From JAICJC01 sp963757605 (GTDB lineage: Bacteria > Actinomycetota > Thermoleophilia > Gaiellales > JAICJC01), in contig CAVWSF010000003.1 of assembly GCA_963757605.1 (NCBI GenBank), positions 1-64,000 on the forward strand: a DNA stretch of 64,000 bases, given 5' to 3'. A program made the position numbers and the translations under genes. Position 1 is the first letter of the stretch, and the number at the start of each line of letters is the position of its first letter. The notes below the pieces were generated by a model. That model was not told where the DNA came from and made no database searches. It was given only the letters and a program-made list of their open reading frames with translations. This document shows positions 9,253 to 17,227 of the stretch, in pieces.

Positions 9253-9693
9253 ATGGCCGTCGACGTGCAGACGCACATCGAGATCGATTGCCCACGCGAT
9301 CGCGTCGCCGCCTACGCCTCCGACCCCGGCAACGCGACCACCTGGTACCAGAACATCAAGAGCGTCGAATGGCCCGGAGTTGAGCCGCTCGCCATCGGAT
9401 CACGGATGGCGTTCGTCGCCCACTTCCTCGGACGAACACTCATCTACACCTACGAGGTGCGCGAGCTCATCCCGGGCGAGCGACTGGTGATGAGCACATC
9501 CGACGGACCGTTCCCAATGCAGACGACCTACACCTGGGAGGACGCTGGCCCCGGCCGCACGCGGATGACGCTACGAAACAGCGGCGAGCCCTCCGGGTTC
9601 TCGAGAGTCACAGCGCCGATCATGGCCACCACGATGCGGCGCGCGAACCGCAAAGACCTGGAGCAGCTGAAGCGAATCCTCGAGTCCCGCTAG
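9253..9693 (+). CDS. SRPBCC-domain protein (polyketide-cyclase-like)
   Basis: 146 residues. VQTHIEIDCPRDRVAAYASDP, TTWYQNIKSVEWPG and FLGRTLIYTYEVRELIPGER are typical of the cyclase/dehydrase-like SRPBCC subgroup. A terminal helix reads RRANRKDLEQLKRILESR. ATG 9253 is four bases downstream of the preceding stop. This is the third SRPBCC gene of the cluster and only distantly similar to the other two, suggesting a set of related binding proteins rather than recent duplicates. Confidence 0.85.
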   Translation: MAVDVQTHIEIDCPRDRVAAYASDPGNATTWYQNIKSVEWPGVEPLAIGSRMAFVAHFLGRTLIYTYEVRELIPGERLVMSTSDGPFPMQTTYTWEDAGPGRTRMTLRNSGEPSGFSRVTAPIMATTMRRANRKDLEQLKRILESR

Positions 9694-10119
9694 ACCCAAA
9701 GACCACGTGACCGCCGCGACGCGTCACCGGTCGATCGCCTCACTGACCGGGGTGACACTGCCGCTGCCCGTCTGCCCGGCCTCCCTCGACCGGGCCGAGC
9801 CAGAGCGGGCCTACATGCGCGCTGCGCCGCGGTACCCACCCGGTGGACGTGGTCACAATGGCGCTCGCCCCCGGCGCGGAGGCGCGAGTTCAGCGGAAGT
9901 CGACCGCAGACGCAGCTCGTGCTCGGCACCGCGATCGCGCACCGCGACGACCCCGATCCCGAGCGGCATCCCGAATCCCAGCCGCGCGCGGGCGATGCGC
10001 GGTCGCGTCTTCGCCGTGCAAGGCGGGGTCGTTCGAAGGTGCGGTGCATCGCTGCGGCGCTGTTCCGCATCAAAGATTGCTGTGGGCCTTTTGCCTAGCA
10101 TTTACTTGCAGGAACGCGG
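9694..10119. other. Non-coding gap upstream of the radical SAM operon
   Basis: 426 bases. Open frames on both strands show no recognisable protein. One minus-strand segment near 9890-9990 reads plausibly (MPLGIGVVAVRDRGAE) but has no supporting start, so it may be a gene remnant. The last 60 bases are less GC-rich and probably carry the promoter for the operon at 10120; no clear -35/-10 pair was identified. Confidence 0.45.
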
Positions 10120-11613
10120 ATGACCGCTCCCCCGGCGGTTGCAAAGCAGGATCGCGACGAGGTGTTCGTGGAGTTCACACGTTCGATCTGTCCGGTCTGC
10201 AAACGGGTGATCGACGCCGAGGTGAACATTCGCGATGGCGGCGTGTATCTGCGCAAGCGGTGCCCGGAGCACGGCCGCTTTGAGGCGCTGACCTGCTCAG
10301 ACGCCGAGTGGTACATGGCGTCGCTTCGCCTGAACAAGCCGGGCACGATCCCGCTCAGCCACGCCACCGAGGTGCGCGATGGCTGCCCAAAGGACTGCGG
10401 TCTCTGTCCCGATCACAAGCAGCACACGTGCTTGGCATTGATCGAGGTGAACAGCAACTGCAACCTGGACTGCCCGCTGTGCTTTGCCGAGTCGGGCCAT
10501 CATGCGGACGGCTTCTCGCTGACGCTGGAGCAGGTCGAGTTCATGCTGGAGCGCTTTGTCGTGGCGGAGGGCAACCCGGAGGCTGTCCAGCTTTCGGGCG
10601 GCGAACCCACGATCCATCCCCAGATCCTGGAGATGGTCGACGCGGCCACGCGCGCCGGGATCCGCCATGTGATGGTGAATACGAACGGCATCCGCTTAGC
10701 GCGTGACGGCGACTTCGCGTCGCAGCTGGCCGAGCGGGGGGCGCACGTGTATCTGCAGTTCGATGGGTTCGCCGCAGAGACCCATCTGGCCTTGCGCGGC
10801 CGCGACCTTCGCCGTGACAAGGAGCGCGCGTTGGAGCGGTGCGCCGAGGAGGGCTTGTCGGTGACTCTCGTCGCCGCCGTTGAACGTGATCTGAACGAGC
10901 ACGAGGTAGGCGACATCGTGCGGTTGGGGGTGCGCCACCCGGCAGTTAATAGCGTCGTCTTTCAGCCAGTCACGCATGCGGGGCGGCACCGCCCGTTCGA
11001 TCCGTTGACGCGGCTGACGAATCCCGACGTGATGCGGATGATTGACGAGCAGGTGCCGGAGTGGTTTCGTCGCAGCGATTTCGTCCCGGTGCCGTGCTGT
11101 TTTCCGACCTGCCGAAGCATCACCTACGCGCTCGTGGACGGCGACGAGGTGCTGCCGCTGCCGCGTCTCTTGGACGTCGAGTCGCACCTCGACTACGTCG
11201 CCAACCGGATGCTGCCCGACTTCACGATCCGCGCTGCGCTGGAGAAGCTGTGGTCGGCGTCCGCCGTGCCCGGCTCGTCCAGCATGGCGGAGAGTCTCGA
11301 GTGTGCGACCTGCAGCATCGACCTGCCGGCCGCGCTCGGTGACCTCCGCAATCGCGCGTTCATGCTGGTGGTGCAGGACTTCCAGGACGCCTACACGCTG
11401 AACGTGCGCCAACTGATGAAGTGCTGCGTCGCCCAACTGACCCCAGACGGTCGCCAGATTCCGTTCTGCGCGTACAACACGGTCGGCTACCGCGAAGAGA
11501 TCCGCGCGCAGCTCACCCGCCAACCGGTGGACACCACGGTCCCGAACGCACTCCCACTACAGGAGTCGCTGGCAATTGGAGAGCACGGCGCGATGCGCTG
11601 GAATCGCCGGTGA
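10120..11613 (+). CDS. Radical SAM protein of the Tes/MJ0619 family
   Basis: 497 residues. N-terminal zinc-ribbon-like cysteines (C24/C27 in CPVC, C48 in CPEH), then CPKDCGLCPDH (C89, C93, C96). The radical SAM motif CNLDCPLC (C114, C118, C121) follows, with GGEP at 160-163. The C-terminal half adds VPCCFPTC, LECATCS and MKCCVAQLTPDGRQIPFCAYN. This cysteine layout is that of archaeal MJ0619, whose family includes tetraether lipid synthase (Tes), carrying several Fe-S clusters plus a rubredoxin-like iron. Known Tes chemistry is C-C coupling of lipid chains. The bacterial substrate cannot be told from sequence. ATG 10120 follows AGGAACGCGG. It overlaps the next gene by GTGA. Confidence 0.85.
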   Translation: MTAPPAVAKQDRDEVFVEFTRSICPVCKRVIDAEVNIRDGGVYLRKRCPEHGRFEALTCSDAEWYMASLRLNKPGTIPLSHATEVRDGCPKDCGLCPDHKQHTCLALIEVNSNCNLDCPLCFAESGHHADGFSLTLEQVEFMLERFVVAEGNPEAVQLSGGEPTIHPQILEMVDAATRAGIRHVMVNTNGIRLARDGDFASQLAERGAHVYLQFDGFAAETHLALRGRDLRRDKERALERCAEEGLSVTLVAAVERDLNEHEVGDIVRLGVRHPAVNSVVFQPVTHAGRHRPFDPLTRLTNPDVMRMIDEQVPEWFRRSDFVPVPCCFPTCRSITYALVDGDEVLPLPRLLDVESHLDYVANRMLPDFTIRAALEKLWSASAVPGSSSMAESLECATCSIDLPAALGDLRNRAFMLVVQDFQDAYTLNVRQLMKCCVAQLTPDGRQIPFCAYNTVGYREEIRAQLTRQPVDTTVPNALPLQESLAIGEHGAMRWNRR

Positions 11614-12434
11614 GTGTCGACCTCAAATCCTGCTGTGCCACCGCATACGGGGACTCCGCGGTCACCTGGCTACTCGGGGATTGTCGCCACCCCGGCGGCC
11701 TCGTGCTGACCGACCGCCTGCTGGATGCGCTGGAGCTGTCGCCGTCGAGCCGCCTGCTCGATGTGGCCACCGGCACTGGAACCAGCGCCCTTCGCGCAGC
11801 ACGAGATCGCGGCTGCAGCGTCATCGGGGTCGACCTCGGAGCCAGCGGGATCGCAGCAGCACGCGATGCCGGGCATGCCGCCGACATGGGATCGCGTGCC
11901 CGGTTTCTCGTCGGTGACGCGGAGGCGCTCCCCCTGGATCACGCGTCGGTCGACGCGGTGCTGTGTGAGTGCGCACTGTGCCTGTTTCCGCAGCCGGCCC
12001 GGGCGCTGTCGGAGGTCGTACGCGTCCTGCGACCGGGAGGACGGCTGGCACTGTCCGACGTGACCTGCGAAGCACCCGAGGAGCTTCCCGCCGAGCTTCG
12101 CGGCACGATCGGACACGTCGCCTGCTTGGCTGGTGCCCGATCGCTTGCGGCGCTCACCTCCACCGTCGCGGCCAGCGGACTGCGCGTGCTCGAAGCCGCA
12201 CCGGTCAACGGCGCCTTCGGCCAGCTCGTGGAGCAGATCGTGTCGCGAATGCGGCTCGCACGCATGCTCGGAAGCCAACTGCCCGCCGAAGTACGCGACC
12301 GCCTCGACCAGGCCGACCGGCTGATCGACCAAGCCACCTGCGCCGTCGACAGCGCCCTGATCGGCTACGCCATCGTGATCGCCGAGGCCCCGCCGGCCGG
12401 CCACGCATCGGGTGAAGCGCCCTCAGCCGCGTGA
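11610..12434 (+). CDS. SAM-dependent methyltransferase, ArsM/UbiE-like
   Basis: 274 residues, class I methyltransferase. Motif I is LLDVATGTGTSALRAA, followed by VIGVDLGASGI and DAEALPLDHASVDAVLCECALC, then VLRPGGRLALSDVT. A cysteine pair near the N-terminus (C8-C9 in KSCCATAYG) and the following HPGGL are features of a group often annotated as arsenite-methyltransferase-like. The GTG start overlaps the radical SAM stop (GTGA), so the two are coupled and probably act on one pathway. Substrate (metalloid, lipid or peptide) unknown. Confidence 0.83.
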   Translation: MSVDLKSCCATAYGDSAVTWLLGDCRHPGGLVLTDRLLDALELSPSSRLLDVATGTGTSALRAARDRGCSVIGVDLGASGIAAARDAGHAADMGSRARFLVGDAEALPLDHASVDAVLCECALCLFPQPARALSEVVRVLRPGGRLALSDVTCEAPEELPAELRGTIGHVACLAGARSLAALTSTVAASGLRVLEAAPVNGAFGQLVEQIVSRMRLARMLGSQLPAEVRDRLDQADRLIDQATCAVDSALIGYAIVIAEAPPAGHASGEAPSAA

Positions 12435-12458
12435 TCCGGAGCGCCCGCAGCGCGACCG

Positions 12459-12473
12459 TATACTCGGCGGTTG
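12459..12473 (+). promoter_or_regulatory. Possible internal promoter for a leaderless sigma-factor message
   Basis: TATACT at 12459-12464 is followed after 8 bases by GTG at 12473, the better start for the sigma factor. The distance fits a transcript beginning at or next to the start codon. No good -35 was found. The same TATACT-short gap-GTG layout occurs before the Fur-family gene at 58444. Confidence 0.4.
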
Positions 12474-13045
12474 TGGGCGAGGTGTCAGATTCTGAGTTGG
12501 TGCACGCCGCGCAGAGGGGCAATGCGGAGGCATTCGCCGAGCTGGTGGGCCGCCACGAACACCGCGTCTACGGCGTCTGCTGGCGCATCCTCGCCGACGC
12601 GCGCGAGGCCGAGGAATGCGCCCAGGACGCGTTCGTCCAAGCCTGGCGCAACCTCGACCGATTCGCCGAACGGGCGCAGCTGTCGACCTGGCTGCATCGA
12701 ATCGCCGTCAACGAAGCACTGCAGCGGCTCCGCCGTCGCCGGGTCGTCGAAGTCAACCTCGACGACCACCTCGGCGTGCTGGAACTCATGCGGCCAGTCA
12801 CCGATTGGTCGACACGACCCGACGTCCGCGCGGAGAACACGGCCTTCCGGGCGTACCTGAACGACCGGCTGCTGCAGCTTCCCGACCCACTTCGCGTGGC
12901 CGTCGTTCTGCGCGACATCGAAGGCCTCTCCAACCGGGAGGTTGCAGACGCGCTGGAACTGTCGCTGCCCGCCGCCAAGGCGCGCATCCACCGCGGACGC
13001 ATGCAGCTGCGGGTTGAACTCTCCAGCTGGATTGACGCACAGTGA
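12473..13045 (+). CDS. ECF-family RNA polymerase sigma factor
   Basis: 190 residues. Region 2: ELVHAAQRGNAEAFAELVGRHEHRVYGVCWRIL, DAREAEECAQDAFVQAWRNL and LSTWLHRIAVNEALQRLRR, each shown in part. Region 4: LPDPLRVAVVLRDIEGLS then NREVADALELSLPAAKARIHRGR. It directs RNA polymerase to a small regulon. GTG 12473 is preferred; an upstream GTG at 12431 overlapping the methyltransferase stop is possible. A zinc-binding anti-sigma gene follows 49 bases downstream, so the factor is likely held inactive until a signal, possibly redox or membrane stress. It presumably controls the radical SAM operon it sits in. Confidence 0.9.
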   Translation: MGEVSDSELVHAAQRGNAEAFAELVGRHEHRVYGVCWRILADAREAEECAQDAFVQAWRNLDRFAERAQLSTWLHRIAVNEALQRLRRRRVVEVNLDDHLGVLELMRPVTDWSTRPDVRAENTAFRAYLNDRLLQLPDPLRVAVVLRDIEGLSNREVADALELSLPAAKARIHRGRMQLRVELSSWIDAQ

Positions 13046-13094
13046 TCACCTCGACGGTCGCATCGTCTCATTACCAACGAGCATCCAAACTGAC

Positions 13095-13370
13095 ATGAGT
13101 CCGATCTCGCACATCCGCGCTTTGCCCATGATCGGCTGTCGCCGGGCGCGCGCAGTGCTCTCCGACCACCTCGACGCGGATCTCGACGACTCCAACCGCC
13201 GCTTCCTGACCGCGCACCTCAGACACTGCGGACGCTGCCGGAAGGTGCTCACAACGCTCGCCGCGGTCGTCGATAACCTCCGCACCGTCCCGGCCGGTCA
13301 GGCCCCGCCGGGCGGGTCCCTCACCAGTTCGGTCGCGCGCCGACTCTCCAACGACCCACGCGCTCCCTAG
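13095..13370 (+). CDS. Zinc-binding anti-sigma factor
   Basis: 91 residues. Carries the ZAS signature HLRHCGRC (His-X3-Cys-X2-Cys) preceded by GCRRARAVLSDHLDADL, the helix that lies against the sigma factor. There is no transmembrane segment, so it is a soluble anti-sigma factor. This kind often releases its sigma factor when the zinc-binding thiols are oxidised. ATG 13095 is the first start giving this domain. Its stop is convergent with and overlaps the stop of the minus-strand SRPBCC gene through a shared CTAG. Confidence 0.82.
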   Translation: MSPISHIRALPMIGCRRARAVLSDHLDADLDDSNRRFLTAHLRHCGRCRKVLTTLAAVVDNLRTVPAGQAPPGGSLTSSVARRLSNDPRAP

Positions 13371-13959
13371 GCTTTCGGGCTCGTTCCGGCGCGGCGCTCG
13401 GCCTCGACACGGACCGAATCAAGCGACGCGCGGACAACCGGCTCCCAACGGGTCGCGACCATCTCACCCCACAGCTCACCCAGACGCCACAGGTCGGTTC
13501 CAAGCTCGCCGCGGTAGAGCAGTCGCGTCGCCGTCCCGTCGTCGCGATCCTCAAGCACGAACTCTTCGGTCACGTGCGGCACCGGACCGCGCACGAGCCG
13601 AAATCCAATCCGCGACGGGCGCTCGAACGACACCGTCTCCAACGTCACCGCCGTCATCGCGCCAACCGGAGTGAAGTGCTCAGCCAGCACGAGATCCGCG
13701 CCCCGTTCCAGCACGCGCAACTTCTTCGCCAACCCGCGCGGCGTGCGTCCCAGATACGGCGCGGCCACGACGTCGAACACCGTCTCGCGCGGTGCTGCAA
13801 TCTCGGACTCGATCGGACCCAGCGGCCGTACGCGGCGCCCCACGCCGACGTCTAACGTCAGCGAACCGCGCACCACCAGCGCGTACCCCCGCCGACCGCC
13901 AGGCCGCCAACGGCGAGACGCACCGGCCACTTGACCCCGTCGCCACCTCGCCTACTCAT
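13367..13959 (-). CDS. SRPBCC-family protein, probable one-base frameshift near the N-terminus
   Basis: About 190 residues. Core: GVGRRVRPLGPIESEIAAPR, ETVFDVVAAPYLGRTPRGL, VLAEHFTPVGAMTAVTLETV, VTEEFVLEDRDDGTATRLLY, ending in a long helix. Proteins of this kind usually begin with a hydrophobic leader. That leader (KWPVRLAVGGLAVGG, from ATG 13959) is in another frame, joined at a run of five C at 13886-13890. Without repair, a GTG at 13930 gives 187 residues with an unlikely basic N-terminus. An indel in the homopolymer is the simplest explanation. Function unknown. Confidence 0.65.
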
Positions 13960-14321
13960 GCTCGGCCGACTCTCGCGCGTGGGCGTCCCCGATGGACTCT
14001 GCGTGCACTGGCAACTGACAGCGTGCCATCGCCTGTCACCTGCTGAACACCCACGGATCGCCGCGCCGAAGCCGGCGGACATTCCACCCCACATACAGCG
14101 CGACCATGATCACAAGCACTCCCATACCCAGCACACGACACCTCCAGACGATCCGTAATGACGTGCTCGCGACCCGTGCGCGCATGTCGCCTAGAACTTG
14201 GATGCGCGAGTGAGCAGCCGCGATGCGCAGAAACGCGGCGACCGCCCCTGGGTCCCACTGGCTGCCCCGGAGAACAAACTGACACTTCGCCACTCGGATT
14301 ACCCGTCGGAGCCGTCGTCGT

Positions 14322-14340
14322 TGTAAGCAATCGCCTTACA
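14322..14340. repeat. Palindrome TGTAAG-N7-CTTACA, copy 1
   Basis: TGTAAG (14322-14327), spacer CAATCGC, CTTACA (14335-14340). The same element with spacer CAAACGC occurs at 29635-29653, at the same distance from the rnpB-type hairpin (143 versus 144 bases). It may be an operator, a recombination site or part of a duplicated block. Confidence 0.7.
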
Positions 14341-14363
14341 CGAGCACCGCCGCCGTAACGCTT

Positions 14364-14444
14364 TCCGCTCAACCAGGCCGTTCTCACGGCCGCGTGCGAG
14401 CCCGACATGGCCGCCGGCGCCGTTGTCGTGATGCCTCGGTGATG
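14364..14444. repeat. Repeat element A, copy 1
   Basis: Begins TCCGCTCAACCA and ends TCGTGATGCCTCGGTGATGC (14425-14444), which contains two direct copies of GTGATGC. Two further copies with the same end-to-end spacing lie at 14549-14630 and 29678-29759; the final 20 bases are identical between copies 1 and 3. Middle parts are also similar between copies 1 and 3. Confidence 0.7.
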
Positions 14445-14464
14445 CCCGCCGTCCTCCCAGAAGT

Positions 14465-14519
14465 GGGAAAGCCCTGCAAAGCAGGGCTTTCCGTTAGCCG
14501 ATCTGTAAGCGGGATTCTT
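14465..14519 (-). repeat. Relict of rnpB 3' end plus its terminator hairpin
   Basis: The hairpin GGAAAGCCCTGC/GCAGGGCTTTCC at 14465-14492 and the following TTAGCCGATC, then TAAGCGGGATTCT (to about 14519), match the terminator and last bases of rnpB at 29779-29834 nearly base for base. The rest of rnpB is absent. Read on the minus strand this is the last 25 or so bases of an RNase P RNA with its terminator. Both copies have the same orientation, 15.3 kb apart. Confidence 0.75.
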
Positions 14520-14548
14520 CGGGACCCGCTGACGCACCGATGGGCGAT

Positions 14549-14630
14549 TCCGCTCAACCATGCCGATCCGCGCGACTGGTCGACGCCGTAAAGACTGGCA
14601 AGCAGCCTGGTCGTGATGCACCGGTGATGC
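14549..14630. repeat. Repeat element A, copy 2 (diverged)
   Basis: Begins TCCGCTCAACCA at 14549 and ends TCGTGATGCACCGGTGATGC (14611-14630), 18 of 20 bases matching copies 1 and 3. The middle is diverged. It lies immediately beyond the rnpB relict, so the relict is flanked on both sides by this element. Confidence 0.6.
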
Positions 14631-14670
14631 ACGACCCAAAGGACGGCGGGCTCGGCTGGTCACGTCCTCG

Positions 14671-15715
14671 TCATAGGCCAGACTGAGCGACGATCCTGCC
14701 GTCTGCCACCGCCTTGTTCAGCGCCCTGTAGTCCCGCTCGCTCTGGTCGGCATAGGCCGCCGAGTACTCCGCGATGGCACGATCGAATGCGTCGCTGCCG
14801 CCGAGGTACGAGGCGATCGCGATCCGGTCTCCGGAGCGGGCGTGCGCGCGCGCAAGCGTCCACCCGCACACCCGACCGTAGATGGCCATGCCCTTCGGGA
14901 GCGCCCCCGCGGTCTCGAAGGAGCCCTTCCAGTCCTTCAACTGGCGGCCGTAGAAGTCTCAAGACACGCCGTCGATGCCTGCGTCGACATGCAACCAGCC
15001 GAGGAAGATATCGCTTGAGGCCTGCATCAGGTGTTGGCCGGCGACGACCCGTTCTCCATGGTTGGCATGCGCGCTCTTGGCGGTGTAATCCTCAAGCACG
15101 GAGGACTGCGCCTCCTTGAACTGCAGGAAGAGCGGATCGCTCTCGTCACGACCGATCATGAGGGCAATCCAAGCACGAGTCCCCACACTCCCGACCCCCA
15201 CCACCTTTCGGGCCAGGTCGACCAGCCGAAACTCCTCCAGGAGAATCCGCCGGTCGGTTTGAAGCGACTGTCGGTACTGGCGAATCAACTCGTGCAGCCC
15301 CTCCAAGACCGGATCCATATCGCCGGCGATGTCCTCAACGCGCTCGATCAGCGGCGGGTCGGCCGCGATCCGCGGCTCGCCGTCCACCATCTGGGTCAGC
15401 TTTGAGAAGGCGGTCATGCTGTCTTTCGTGCGCGCCTTGGCCACGGTCTTCTCCGCGCGCTTGACCTGCGACTTCTTCCCCTGGGTTCGGAGTTGGGAGA
15501 GCAGTTCGTCCACCTCGAGCCGGGAGTACCACGCCTCCAGTGCGCCCATGCCGGCGAACTCGCGCATCGCGTTGCGGTAACCGGCGATCGTCTCCAACAG
15601 GATCGTGCGCCGCTCCTTGTCCGAATAGGCGTTGTCGCGACCGGCCACCTCCATGCTTACCGCCAACCGCTTGACGTCCCACTGCTGCGTCGGTCATGGT
15701 TACTCCTCCGTACAC
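14671..15715 (-). pseudogene. DUF2252 family gene, decayed
   Basis: C-terminal two thirds of a DUF2252 protein (normally about 440 residues): WDVKRLAVSMEVAGRDN, AMREFAGMGALEAWYSRLEV, KARTKDSMTAFSKLTQMVDG, ARKVVGVGSVGTRAWIALM, ASSDIFLGW, then RIAIASYLGGSDAFDRAIAE. Two lesions are clear. An in-frame TGA at about 14959-14961 interrupts GIDGVS and DFYGRQLKDWKG, consistent with CGA to TGA. The N-terminal third is missing: a good start (GGAGGAGTAACC ATG, 15713-15715) encodes only MTDAA before joining WDVKR out of frame. The family resembles kinase-fold proteins but has no firm function. Confidence 0.8.
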
Positions 15716-15822
15716 GTCGGTCGTACTCGTCCGGCGCCTCAGATTGACGATGCCAATACATGTCCAGCGAGGTTATCCATTCGAACGCGCGCACCACTCA
15801 TACCGTTGGTACGAAGTAGCAG

Positions 15823-16749
15823 TCAGATCGTTCCGGATTCATCGTCGTCCTCGACACGCCTCCCGCGAAGCTCGTGGTAGAGCGCGGAGTTGAGCACCGG
15901 TGCCGTCACCACGAGCGTCCCGACCAGATAGACGAAGAAGATCATGGTGGTCGTGGCGCCGATGCCTCCGTACAGTGACCGCGACTTCTGGAGCTGTGGA
16001 ACTCCGAAGGTGACGATCACCTCGTGGAGCACGGGGAAGCCGATGCCGATCAGGAGCGCACCTGGCACGAGTGCCTGCCAGGGCGCATCTCGGTGAGGAA
16101 GATGCAGCGAGAGCAGCAGCCACAGGCCGGCGAACGGGGCGATCGTGAGCGCGGCGACGAGGATGCCGTGCCAGGTCTCGTCTCGGAACCACCAGGTGAG
16201 GGCGACCGTCGTCCAGACGGCGAGCATCATGCCGGTGAAGGCGAGCGACCCCTTCAGCGGCTTGGTCTTTGGAGGAGGCTGGTCCCAGACCAGCGAGTGG
16301 ATGAGCTGAATAGCTTTCGCGCCGGTGAACCCCGCCCACAGGAGCAGCGGTATCCCCGTCGCGAGGAGCCACCACGAGTCGGAATTCGCGGAGCGCGAGA
16401 CGTCGCCGATGGTGTTGCTGACCGCCGCCGGAATGCCGCCGCCCTGGACAGCCTGCTCGGTGCTGGACGAGTTCATGAGCCCAAGCGCTCCCCCGACGAT
16501 CAACCCGAACGGCAGCATCCAGAGGAACAGCCGATATGCCAGTCCTCCGGCGAGCACACTCGCCGCAACACTCCGGTTGCGCTCGGCCGCTCGTAGTGAG
16601 ACCGCGAGCGACACGTGGCGCTCGCTGGCGATCTTCACCCCCGCGGCCGCGGTTGTCAGCTTCGCACGGGCGCGATCGGAACGACCTGTGGCGGCGACCA
16701 CATCGCGATTCTCCGCCGGCTCAACCGTGTGATTCTCCGAGTCCTGCAT
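15823..16749 (-). CDS. YihY/BrkB-family membrane protein
   Basis: 308 residues. A charged cytoplasmic N-terminus is followed by about six membrane segments: VLAGGLAYRLFLWMLPFGL, WWLLATGIPLLLWAGF, FTGMMLAVWTTVALTWWF and later GGIGATTTMIFFVYLVGTLV. LAYRLFLWMLPF is the family signature. The family was once called ribonuclease BN; that assignment is not supported for members of this type, and the role is unknown. ATG 16749 is chosen for GGGAGGACGC eight bases upstream. It follows the K+ channel gene by 27 bases in the same operon. Confidence 0.88.
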   Translation of the reverse strand: MQDSENHTVEPAENRDVVAATGRSDRARAKLTTAAAGVKIASERHVSLAVSLRAAERNRSVAASVLAGGLAYRLFLWMLPFGLIVGGALGLMNSSSTEQAVQGGGIPAAVSNTIGDVSRSANSDSWWLLATGIPLLLWAGFTGAKAIQLIHSLVWDQPPPKTKPLKGSLAFTGMMLAVWTTVALTWWFRDETWHGILVAALTIAPFAGLWLLLSLHLPHRDAPWQALVPGALLIGIGFPVLHEVIVTFGVPQLQKSRSLYGGIGATTTMIFFVYLVGTLVVTAPVLNSALYHELRGRRVEDDDESGTI

Positions 16750-16776
16750 GCTGCGTCCTCCCAACAACCCACCAGC

Positions 16777-17220
16777 TCATCCCGAGTCGGCCAGGGCGGC
16801 CTCGATCCGCTCGAGTCGTGCCTCGATGCGACGCAACTGTTCCGTTGTCGAGCTGTCCGCATCGCCGGACCTCCGTTCGACCCGCGACCGTGACACGAAC
16901 GTGCTCGTGATCGCAGCGGTGATCACAGTCAGGAACCCGATGCCAAACAGCATGACGAACGCGGCCACCAGACGTCCGACGACCGTCGTTGGAACGTTGT
17001 CGCCGTACCCAACCGTCGTGACCGTCTGGATCGCCCACCACAGCCCCGATCCTATGGTCGGGTAGTTCTGGTGCTCGGCGAGCCTCATCAGCACGCCGGA
17101 TGCGACCGTGATGACGACCGAGGCCGTGGCGATCACGATGGCGGCCCCACGGGGAGTCGTCGCGCGGGCCACCGCCCGATCAAGTCGCCGCTCCAGCCTG
17201 GTTTCTTGTGACGTCGCCAC
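16777..17220 (-). CDS. Two-TM potassium channel
   Basis: 147 residues. Outer helix GAAIVIATASVVITVASGVL, pore helix SGLWWAIQTVTTVGYGD with the intact TVGYGD selectivity filter, then inner helix VVGRLVAAFVMLFGIGFLTV. A charged C-terminal coiled-coil tail (TEQLRRIEARLERIEAAL) could help tetramerise. No RCK domain is present. GTG 17220 lies seven bases after the ZIP stop, so the two genes are read together. Likely a simple K+ leak or voltage-independent channel that sets membrane potential. Confidence 0.92.
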   Translation of the reverse strand: MATSQETRLERRLDRAVARATTPRGAAIVIATASVVITVASGVLMRLAEHQNYPTIGSGLWWAIQTVTTVGYGDNVPTTVVGRLVAAFVMLFGIGFLTVITAAITSTFVSRSRVERRSGDADSSTTEQLRRIEARLERIEAALADSG

Positions 17221-17227
17221 TTTCAAC

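Larger units (their letters stand above)
13960..14670. other. Gene-free region with rnpB relict and repeat elements
   Basis: About 700 bases with no supported protein. It holds the 19-base palindrome at 14322-14340, two copies of the repeat described at 14364-14444 and 14549-14630, a copy of the rnpB terminator hairpin, and about 25 bases of rnpB 3'-end sequence. The remainder (13960-14321) shows nothing recognisable. Confidence 0.6.

Noticed and set aside
9690..10123. Open frames on both strands in the gap before the radical SAM operon
   Set aside because: Arg/Pro/Ala-rich with no domain; no credible ribosome site. A short plausible piece near 9890-9990 is noted only as a possible remnant.
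10120..11613. Definite naming as tetraether lipid synthase
   Set aside because: Family membership is clear but bacterial members may have other substrates; no lipid genes adjoin it.
10120..12434. Arsinothricin-type (ArsL/ArsM) biosynthesis
   Set aside because: The methyltransferase is ArsM-like, but the radical SAM protein has the MJ0619/Tes cysteine layout with canonical CX3CX2C, and no arsenical transporter gene is present.
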